Shown here one piece after another: positions 55,283-64,000 of a DNA stretch of 64,000 nucleotides. The translations under genes and the position numbers were made by a program. How positions within the stretch are numbered: position 1 is the stretch's first letter; each line of letters opens with the position of its first letter. This stretch comes from Morinoia aosen (Eukaryota > Arthropoda > Malacostraca > Amphipoda > Talitridae), in NCBI GenBank assembly GCA_030386875.1, contig CM059563.1:12480001-12544000 (forward strand). Reading direction: 5' to 3'. The notes beneath the pieces were generated by a model that did no database searches, had not been told where the DNA came from, and worked only from the letters and a program-made list of their open reading frames with translations.

Positions 55283-58200
55283 CTGAAAAGTTGAAATATA
55301 TGTAAAAAAAAAACGTACTTTAAAGTACAATGTAAATAGAATATTTTATTTTTAAATTACATATATTATTAAAGCTCTCCAGCGTAATAATCACACATAA
55401 AAAACTCAACTTATACATAATGCTGAAAAATTTAGCGACTGATAAAGCAAAACAACACGCACAATTAACAAATTCGAAAGAATTCAATAGCCAACAAATA
55501 GCCTAATTGGCAACTACTTGAATCATTTATTCAACAGCTACTTCTAGCAGAAGACAAAATGTGCTACTGTATAAACTTACGAAGTTTTCTTAAGGAGAAG
55601 CCCACTGATGAAATCCTTGGCGTTGTCAGAAATATCGGCGAAAAGATCATCAGGGAAGTCGAACTCGGCTTGAGTGATATTCACGAAGGTCTCTTGGTCG
55701 GTGTCGCCTCCGAAAGGTGTACAGCCCGTCAGAAATACGTAGGTCAGAACACCAACGGACCTGAACATTCAGTGATCAAGATTAAAATCCCTCTGTAATT
55801 CTGTATGCAGAGTGAAATGAATTATACTTATTTTTGTATGGGTGAATTTAATAAAATACCTCACAAATAATGTAAGTTGAAAACAAATGTGTGTAGCAAG
55901 TTAATGATTCAGAATCATCATACTACGAAAAATTTCATAAATTCGAATGATAGTTATATCATTTGAACATGATAAATTGCATCTTCATTTCTCTATTTAA
56001 TTTCCATGTTTCGGGTAACATTCCCCAACAAAAGCAGCGAAGCCTTATCTCCTCTTAAGTACTAGATTAAAGCCTTGAGATTAGTGTGATATAGTCATTT
56101 CAGCAGATAAGCTTTACTTTAAATATTGTTTCGCATTACACGACAGGTATGTTTAATAGTCCGGATAAGTTTCTATGAAATGATTTCAAGAACCACCAAG
56201 AACTAGTGATAATTTAGCTCCAAAGAAATCACACATCGAATTATGGAAGTTTAAAAAATAATATACAAATAAACTATCAAGAGAATTTTTTCGAGCGCAC
56301 AAAAATAACAAATTCCGACCGAATTTAGTCTTCCTACGCTATCACAAGACGTTTGAACAGAATTAAGGTAGGTCGACATAATCGGCCAACAGTTCTTTGA
56401 AGCACAACACAGCTATTTCTACGAGGAAGGAAGAAAGAAAAAATAGGAAAGAGGAGTCCTTTTTCTGTTTATTGTACAATGAAAAATGAACCTACAAATA
56501 ATTCAATTCTATATCGTATAATAAGGGATACCAATGAGAAACACGAATCGCTTAAGCCTACCTGGAATGCTCGCACCCCCATAGGGGTGTGAGACGATGT
56601 TCCAGGAAGTGAAAGAAAAGTCTAGGTAAATAATAGGATATTGGCTTTATATTTGCATTTTTATTTCATGGGGTGCGAGGTTCAAATGAAATTTCGTCAT
56701 GAGTGTGGGGTGATAAAAAAAATGTTGGGAACCCCTGACTTAAGCACAGGAGATCAGACAACGCAGCCTCACGTTATTAGTCAATCATATTGATGAACTT
56801 GAAAAAAGTACACTTCCCAGAGAAAAGCTAGTTTCAGAAGGAAAGAAACAAATTACCCGCTGTTTTTCTTAAAAACGAAATATATATTCACTCAAGACAA
56901 TAATTAACCAACTTCATATCTGTTAAACTTAAATTTACTTTAAAATCCTGATCAGATAAAATAGATAAGCCCTAATGAACTCACCACATATCCGTTGCAA
57001 GGCCTACAGGCTCAAAGTTGATCACTTCAGGTGCTGGAAAGAAGATAATCAAGAGAATGTAATTTAATATATTATTACGACGAAAAAGTGAATATTTCAA
57101 CCCTAAGCTTTTGCTTTTTGTTGTATCAAGTTTGGTAAACTAAATGTGTCCTTGTGGACGATGCATATTTTAAAGTACGATAATGTTTATTATTACCTCC
57201 TTCGAATTAGAAAAGTGTATTCTTTATATTTTATCTCAACATAAAAATGAATATATCCATGTTTACAACTCATCATTCACCAAAAACTCGTATTTCATAA
57301 AAAATCGTGCTAGACTTTCCCTCATTACCCGGTGGAAATAGTTAACTATCAATAATGAAATAAAACTCTACATGTGCAAAGAAGTTTTTTATAGGGGAGA
57401 AAATAAGAACGTGAAAAAATTAAAACTAAAACAATTTTAGACAGTAAGCGTAACAAATGATAAATGCACTACGCAGTACTTGGTCTAAACTTGAGGAACT
57501 TTTATTGTGAGCTAGAAGCACTAATTCCTCTTGATAACTCACTACTATAACCATTACTTTGAGAATTTTATGACCTTTAAAAAACAAACGCTCGCGCGCT
57601 TCATAACATGCAGTGCTCAAAGAAACCATCAGTCTAGTCATCACAGGGCCATGTGAGTCTCGCATGACCAATACTCACCAACATAGTCCGGAGTGCCCAT
57701 GATCTGCGTGAGTTCGGTGTCCTGCGAGATAACCCGACTTAGGCCAAAATCAACAATCTTCACGCCATCGGCGGGTGAGGGTCCCATCATGATCAAGTTC
57801 TGAGGCTGCATTGAAGAAAAGAAAATAAGTTAAAATCGAAGCAGACATTTTGAGACACTTAAGAAATCCGAGGAATTTAAAACGAAAATTTAAGAAAGCT
57901 ACTCATGCTGTAAACACTACAAGGATAGATTTTAATCGCAAGTGGACCGTTCATTTTATACTATATTTTTAGATCTGATTTTACCCTAAATCAAAATCGT
58001 CTAAGAAACACCATTCCAAAGATACGCGGACGTTTGTTTTCCTTCCTTTGCCTTGCAACCTGAACTCTAAGCCACAGCTTATTTAATGCTAAATATTATG
58101 CTCTTTTGCTCAGACACAATACTAAACCTTAATCAGATATGAGCGGTAAAATAACAATTTTGACGTGTTAGTGAAGTCGTTTCTCAATAAACATCAGTAA

Positions 58201-61096
58201 AGTTAAAGTTATGTAAGAACTTCATAAAAAACGTGACAAAACAGTAAAAAAAAATTCACTACTACACAAAACATCTTTCAGTATTAGTGAGACTTTCTCT
58301 GCGACACGGCCAACATAATTTCAAAATCGACAAAAATAAGCAGTTTTTGAATGAACGTGCAGTTAAGCTTTTTAAAATAGTAGGAGCTAGCAGGACTGTC
58401 AAAGCAAAAGATATTTGGAATGGCTAAAAAACTAAAAGCAACAGCTGAATTGATTTTATTTTCAAAATTTGATTGCAAATGGGAAAAACTTTCCTGCATC
58501 CACTATTTAGAGCACCCATATTAAAATTTGATTCAACAGCATCTCTTCGTATATCCTTCATATAAATGAGCGTTTAAATGCATTTGAGTTTGTGCCGAGT
58601 ACGAAGTGCTGCAGCTACAAGATGTCCCCCAAAAATGTACTCGTCCTTTGCCTAATGAATACCCTAGTATTTTTCGTTTGTTTCATGTGCAACTAAGTTT
58701 TTGTTATGACATGCAATTTTTTTAAATCATATCTTTTACATAATTAAACTCATTAAACTTGTATCTATTCCAAAAATACCTGCATCGAAACAAAATAAGC
58801 ACTGGGCAGTCAAAGAGAGTAGATTTTTTGAGGATGCATCGACAAAATAACATCGAAGAAAGCATCTATTTTTAAACAAGATGAGCACTTAGATGTTTAG
58901 CCAACTTCCCGACAGCAATTGGATTTATTATATTGGATTTATTTTATTCAGTTAAGCATAGTTAAAAATGGCTTGATATCAAGTTATCTAGTTTGTACTA
59001 AACAAAGTAATATTTCTACATAATTTCAAATTACTCAAGGATAGAAAAAGCATTTTACCGCAATGGTCAATAAATGCGAACATGAAGGTTTCAATCATTC
59101 ACTGATATAATTAAAGGTATTGGTGTGGACATGACAGGAATCTCCAATAAAGTCAACAATAAATGAATTGTAATCAGAGATATGGCCCCAAGTAAACGGT
59201 ATGATGCTCTCGTTTTTAATTTAAATCTAGAGTTATGATATACTCTCATTAGGAAGAACATCTACATACTTGTTTACGTCAATTACGATAACTTTTCAGT
59301 TCAACTGCTCTGTGGACTAGGTGCAAAAACTAGATATTCGGGCACAGAAAATTTCTGACGTTACACCCTCATCTATACCCATTATCACATAATTAAGATA
59401 CATTATCCCGAATGAAAGAGGGCAAGGTTTACGCACAGATAATTAAACCGACATAGAAACTTACAGATACCCATATCTCGAATTTCAAGACGAAGAGCTT
59501 GTGATCACACCACTCGATTATCGTGGCGTACCTTGACACCTAGATAAGGGTTTTCGTCCGAGTGCAAGAGAGCTAACCCCACCAAAATTCACTATACTGT
59601 AGCTCTCAGAGCCTAAACTGTGTGACTGAATAGCGCAACAACACCAACATTGTGTGACGTACCTTAATATCGAGGTGAGCTATCTTATGCGAGTGGAGAA
59701 AACGCAAGCCAGACAACACCTGCAGCATAAGACTCCGAGCCACGTCTTCTCTAAAAGCGACTTGGTCGTCCAGTAACTTCTGCAGGTCGCCTCCAGCGCC
59801 GCTGAGGAGGAAAAAGCGAACATTTAAAGAACGTTTGATTCGCGAATATCATTTTCAAGTACTTTCAATCGAAATAAATAGCCTAGGTCATAATTTTTTT
59901 AACCAACCTGCACTCAGATATGAAACTTACGATAAATAAAAGTACAAGAACTACGAGTACATATTCATTATGCCGATACACTGAGAGCTTTCATAGCGTA
60001 CAAAAAGAAGGTAGAAAAAAGGCTACCCGAGAATGAAAAATTAATGCCAGGCGCGAGCGTATCGTCACAGAAGAAACATGTACAACATCGAACATAAAAA
60101 GTGACGATGCAAGTCACGCAGCAAAACGATACTTCCCACTGTGATGGCATCATGTCATGTATCCGTGATGGCTGCATTGCGCATCAGACTAGTACTAACA
60201 AATTTCTATCGATGAGACTGCCTTAGCCAAGGTCACAACGGATCTCAACAATACAACTGAGTTTGACTAAAATCGCAGAATGCGGACGTGCTAGAAGAGT
60301 TTTTACCCAGAGAATTTCGAAGCATTTATGGGCGAAGACCACGTGTACCAATTAATTAATGAGTGTGAATGAATTGTGCAGATAAAGAAGTACAAGAATT
60401 TAATTATGCCACACACAAAGGTTCAAGATTTAACTACGATTATAAAAAACTGCGTTCTAGCGAATGGGGCAGTCAAGTAACGGAAGTTTTGTTATTTTAT
60501 CTCAACAAATTCGCTACGTGAGCCAGTAAATGCTTTGCGAGAATAAGCTCATTGAATTGAAGATAAGGATAAGGAAAACTATTAAAGATAAGGGAAAGCT
60601 ATTCTTTCATGAAAGAAATCGAGTGGGCCGGATTGAAAAGTAGCTACTATCAAAGCTAGAAACTTTTATGCAAATTACCCACTCATTCCAAAAAATTATT
60701 TAACAAAATACATTATTGCTAGCAAATCGGCAGTTATAGCGAAACAAATATTAGGTAGGATGAACGAACAATTTGAAACGATAAAATGCATTAGATCAAG
60801 CGCTTTAGTACACTCCCGGGCCATCATTATGTTACATCTCTATATTACAGCTGCCGAGCCAAGTAAGTACTACTCACAACTCCAAAAGAATGATGTACTC
60901 CTGTCTGGTGAGGTAGACACGATGGAGGTGCACGATGTGCTGGTGAGCGCGCCCCATCACGAGCACGGCAACTTCATGCCTGGCCTCAGCCTCAGCTTCA
61001 GAGGTCTTAGCTCGGCGCCTCCTCCTCACGTACTTGGCAGCGAACACGCGGCCCGTGGACCGGTGCAGCGCCCGCCGCACCGCAGCAAATTTGCCC
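53854..61096 (-). CDS. Drak: DRAK/STK17-type serine/threonine kinase (partial, 6 exons)
   Basis: Death-associated protein kinase-related enzyme; Drosophila Drak phosphorylates myosin light chain. Exons on the minus strand: 61096-60878, 59801-59663, 57805-57679, 57033-56985, 55760-55581 and 55282-53854. All have GT/AG borders with matching phases, giving 713 codons. Kinase landmarks: GKFAAVRR (glycine loop), FAAKYV (ATP Lys), a Glu in EARHEVAVL, HLDIKPQN (catalytic loop with HLD, as in DAPK/DRAK), DFGLSR, GTPDYVAPE, then DMWSVGVLTYVFLTG and LNHPWL. The tail of about 450 residues is Ser/Arg/Asp-rich with a polyGln stretch. The residues before GKF, including the first Gly of the loop, come from an upstream exon not found. 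The stop overlaps CAG|GTACTAAG, so a further 3' exon is possible. Confidence 0.9.
55581..55760 (-). CDS. Drak: DRAK-like exon (helices F-H)
   Basis: Acceptor GTTCAG; donor CTTC|GTAAGT. Encodes SVGVLTYVFLTGCTPFGG and DNAKDFISGLLLKK, typical of the DRAK/DAPK C-lobe. Confidence 0.93.
56558..56738. mobile_element. hAT-like MITE in a DRAK-like intron
   Basis: CTTAAGC repeats on both sides (56551-56557, 56739-56745) as a 7-8 bp target duplication. The right end reads GTTGGGAACCCCTG, the inverse of a hAT-type CAGGGGTTCCCAAC. The left end is a poor match, but a hairpin (CCTGGAA..TTCCAGG) sits just inside it. Confidence 0.5.
56985..57033 (-). CDS. Drak: DRAK-like exon (APE motif)
   Basis: 49-nt micro-exon, phases 1 and 2. 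With its neighbours it encodes APEVINFEPVGLATDMW. Donor ATGTG|GTGAGT. Confidence 0.92.
57679..57805 (-). CDS. Drak: DRAK-like exon (catalytic and DFG segment)
   Basis: Acceptor AATGCAG; encodes PQNLIMMG, VKIVDFGLSRVIS and IMGTPDYV; donor GTTG|GTGAGT. Confidence 0.94.
57806..59662. other. DRAK-like intron
   Basis: AT-rich intronic sequence; no ORF or repeat that I can support. Confidence 0.5.
59663..59801 (-). CDS. Drak: DRAK-like exon (helices D-E)
   Basis: Acceptor TCCTCAG; 46 codons, GAGGDLQKLLDDQVAFRED and SGLRFLHSHKIAHLDIK; donor AAG|GTACGT. Confidence 0.93.
59802..60877. other. DRAK-like intron
   Basis: No supported feature within it. Confidence 0.5.
60878..61096 (-). CDS. Drak: DRAK-like exon (N-lobe)
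   Basis: Acceptor CTACTCAG; phase 2 start; GKFAAVRRALHR, VFAAKYVRRRRR, HEVAVLVMG and YIILLE; perfect donor GAGTT|GTGAGT. GC-rich relative to its introns. Confidence 0.92.
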
Positions 61097-64000
61097 CTGA
61101 GTAGATCACATTTATTAACGAAAACAGCGACAGGGTTCCCAAGATAAAATATGAATTTAACCTGAACGAGCACAATAATAGCTCGTAAAAAAAGCTATGA
61201 GGGAGAAAAATTTAATCGCTGAATTGATACGTAGAACATGGAACGTACTTCGCGAGCATTGGTTGGGGGGATTATTTCAATACTCAAATCACTTATTAAT
61301 GCAGTAATTTTTTTAGCCCATCAAGCTTTACTCTTCTAGGTCACGTCATCAGTATATTGGATGATTTGATCAGGCCAACCATTAGCGAACATTCGCTTCA
61401 TTTCCAGAGAATAAAAAATCAACTATATAGAAAGGAACGCAACAGAATTGATCGATTTTAACAGACTAAACAAAAACATGAGCGAGGACTACGATACAAG
61501 TCCTTGTTTTTGCTGATATTAGTAGGAGATAAGAACTAAGAACATGTGTATTATATATACTGTACATACGTGATTTGTGCCACGAAACAGCACTTGAGGG
61601 CTTCTCGATCCGTATACTGCAGCACAAGGGAACTACTCAAAATGAAGGCTCATTTCCTATGGCTAATTGATGTAGACTAAGCGATAGACCAATTTGCCCC
61701 ATAAAAAATTTCATAATTTAAAAAAAGTATTTCATTGCTCAATCAATTAGAAAAAATCAGTCTAAGGAGTAAAAAGTTACAAGCGACTGAAAGAAAGGGT
61801 GTATGTAACATCCATCTGACGTCATCTAGCCATATATGCGCTATAAAACTTTTGGATCAATCACTTCAGGCAATGATATGTTGGGTTAGATAAGGCTAGA
61901 TCAAGTTCGATCCTTTTCGTCAATCTTTAGTCGGTATAAAAAATTATGAACAGGTTAATTTCAAGCCCTAACTTCAACAACTCGGCCATCATTTTTCGAA
62001 GTCCCCCAAGTTTTCAATTTCCGAAAAAATGTCCATACATTAGATAGATAAACATTTTAATGATATGGGATGAACATGATACATGTATATGTTTTCCAAA
62101 ATTGTACACTTGGGGATTTTACAGAATAAGGAATTTCTACGAAGAATTGAGAGTCTAAAATCAAACTGCTCATATTTTATTTACACTGACGCGTGAGCTC
62201 AACAGACCTAACCTAAATTGATCGATTAAAACGTTTTATAGAGCATTTTTGACAATGTGACATCATGGCACCAGATGGACAATACACTGGCTGATAAGCA
62301 AAACGATCATAATTATTCCCAGAAATCTCTGATAGTAAAAAATATACAATATATATTTTTATCAGGAATAGAAGACGAAATCACTTCTTGGAATAACGGG
62401 TCTAAAATGAAGCGTGTATTTGCTTCGAGTCTTGAGACTCGATCGCAAATGAGCAGGTGGTTGACACTAAACGCACATGACTGCTTCTCTAGCTATCAAA
62501 TACTCAGAGATATTGCTACAAAGCTGGGACAATGTACATGTAATGAATGTGTGCACACCGCAATGTTTTAACTATCCCAGGGACGAGTAATTCATAAAAA
62601 GGCGATATCAATGAGAAACTAGCTTGCAAAAAATTCTTTAAAGCCAAAAATTTGCACGCAGCAATGATGAAAAAGGTTGCATACTAGAAGAAAGATGACA
62701 CAGAATACTCACTCAAATGGCTATTAATACTCTACACACATAAACAAAAGATGTCCACGAGGGTAAATCCTCCCCATCTGCACGAATAGTTCCACTGCGG
62801 ACGAAGTCCAACCAGAGATATGCGGGCACAATTGGAGCTATTTCCGGTTTTACGGCTGAAGCCTCAAGGTTGGCGCGTCCAGAGAAAGAGACAAAAAGCC
62901 TTGCAGGACAATAGTAGGGCTAGAGCTGACAGGCAGGAGAGAAAGGCGCGAGTGGCGCCATGGACTAGCGTTCCAGGAATGACCTTTGGCCGCCGCCGAG
63001 CGGCCGTAAAAAAATCGTCAAGGCCGGTCGGTACAGCTCTTCTCCTCGAAAGCAATGGGAAAAATGAGGAAGCCAGGCAGCATCGTGGAAGGTAGGCTGG
63101 CCGACGCACACGAGGAAGAGAGGCGCGCGTACAATGGTTGGGGTGTGAGCGCAACTGTGACAAGTACTCAGCTTCAACAGGCCTCATGCACGTACCTTCG
63201 TCTCTCGAATGTGACAATGGGAGGTCACCTAAGCCAGCTAACGGAAGTAACGGCAGCGACAATAAGGTCTTTTGCGCCTTGGAGACGCGTGAAGCATGTC
63301 ACATTATGCACACAGGTGGTCTTACATTGCCTGTTATTGACTTGCCTGCCACACACATGCTCGAAAGTAACATCCTATTTTTTCCTCCAAGATGTAACTG
63401 TAGTCGAAAATTTGGTTTCCGTAATTACAGACTGTTTCCAAATGAGCACGAAGCTGCATAGTGAAAATTAGCAGCAATTTAAAATTTGGAGATAGAGGGC
63501 ATCCGAACACTGCATTTTAGTCATATAGAGCGTCACTGAACTATCGCGATTAAGAAAACACTTCGTTATCAGCAGGGCAATCAGCCAGGCGCCTCTACAC
63601 AGAGGCCCAAAGCAAAACCGTCAGAGTTAGCAAGTCATAAAAGCTACCATATAATGTATTCTTCGTACTGCACTCACGCGTTCGCTCTTACAATGATAAA
63701 TTCAATACACGGAAAAACGTTCGAGTCCTCACAGCAGGAACATGTCAAATAGTAGATAATAATCAGCGCTCAGTGAACTGTACATGCATCGTACACATTT
63801 GTAATGAAACATCATAACGCATAGAAAGCTTGAATATGATTAAATTTATATTATGCTTAGTTACTAAGAACTGAAAACATATTGAGATATTATCAGCAGC
63901 AAACAGTCGATGTTTGATAAAGGTCTCACCCCTATCATCGTCTGTCAGAAGTGAAAATAATTTATACAAGGGAAACTTCGCCTTGCTGCCCAGAATTATC
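61097..64000. other. DRAK-like upstream intron/5' region
   Basis: I found no exon that supplies the residues before GKF at phase 2. A CpG-rich patch at 62850-63300 is listed separately. The right edge on the minus strand (64000 to about 63929) is open and ends at a donor-like GTGAGA, giving ILGSKAKFPLYKLFSLLTDD; its phase (1) does not fit the next DRAK exon. Confidence 0.35.
62850..63300. promoter_or_regulatory. CpG-rich patch, candidate promoter/5' exon
   Basis: Clear local rise in G+C and CpG (GGCCGCCGCCGAGCGGCCG, GAGAGGCGCGCG) upstream of the DRAK-like gene. A minus-strand donor-like GACGAAG|GTACGTG lies near 63199. ORFs here are of biased composition and unrecognised. Confidence 0.3.

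Noticed and set aside
60760..61104. 114-codon plus-strand ORF
   Set aside because: Antisense shadow of the GC-rich DRAK-like N-lobe exon.
62864..63262. 132-codon minus-strand and overlapping plus-strand ORFs
   Set aside because: Open because of high G+C; biased Leu/Arg/Pro composition, no domain, no matching phase with the DRAK-like exons.

Overview
The window is animal nuclear DNA, most likely from an arthropod and probably an insect with a large, repeat-rich genome. It has AT-rich intergenic DNA, spliced genes with multi-kb introns, TTAA- and TA-flanked DNA transposons, short retroposons with target-site duplications, and a CR1-type non-LTR retrotransposon. No bacterial, viral or CRISPR-type locus was seen. 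The species cannot be fixed from the sequence alone.

Three host genes are supported. (1) Plus strand, 7.2-11.1 kb: an ARF/ARL-family GTPase closest to ARL4, in four exons. It has a Ser/Arg/Pro-rich N-terminal extension of about 260 residues and non-canonical residues in two GTP-binding motifs. (2) Plus strand, 40.2-50.0 kb: NFU1, the mitochondrial iron-sulfur cluster scaffold, in six exons with the conserved CxxC. Its first intron opens with 31 copies of a 62-bp unit that contains the exon end and its 5' splice site. (3) Minus strand, 61.1-53.85 kb: a DRAK/STK17-type serine/threonine kinase. The kinase domain is spread over five exons plus the start of a sixth. The sixth exon encodes a very long, low-complexity tail with repeated D-L-R/S motifs. 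The 5' exon or exons were not located.

Between the genes lies a dense repeat landscape. At 14.5-20.5 kb, fragments of a CR1-like element are interrupted by a 3.1-kb TTA-flanked DNA transposon. That transposon carries three copies of a long-TIR MITE and a TTAA-flanked MITE. A fourth MITE copy interrupts the retroelement 3'UTR. At 20.7-23.2 kb lie more MITEs, a perfect 23-bp hairpin and a foldback element. At 23.5-25.0 kb sits an apparently intact DD41D Tc1/mariner-superfamily transposon with 166-bp TIRs that look identical. At 25.3-28.25 kb is an AT-rich foldback region with an embedded palindrome, a TA-flanked MITE, a SINE-like copy and hAT remnants. At 28.27-33.5 kb is a nearly complete CR1-like retrotransposon on the minus strand. 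Its ORF1 (PHD-like plus SGNH esterase) abuts ORF2 (endonuclease plus reverse transcriptase) as TGAATG, and ORF2 carries one frameshift and one stop.

From 33.6 kb rightwards there are SINE-like copies with 12-14 bp target duplications and TTAA-flanked piggyBac-like MITEs. There is also a 24/25-bp minisatellite that appears to have grown out of a SINE-like element, and a Helitron-like fragment. The host genes appear functionally unrelated to one another. The repeats mainly sit in introns and intergenic DNA.
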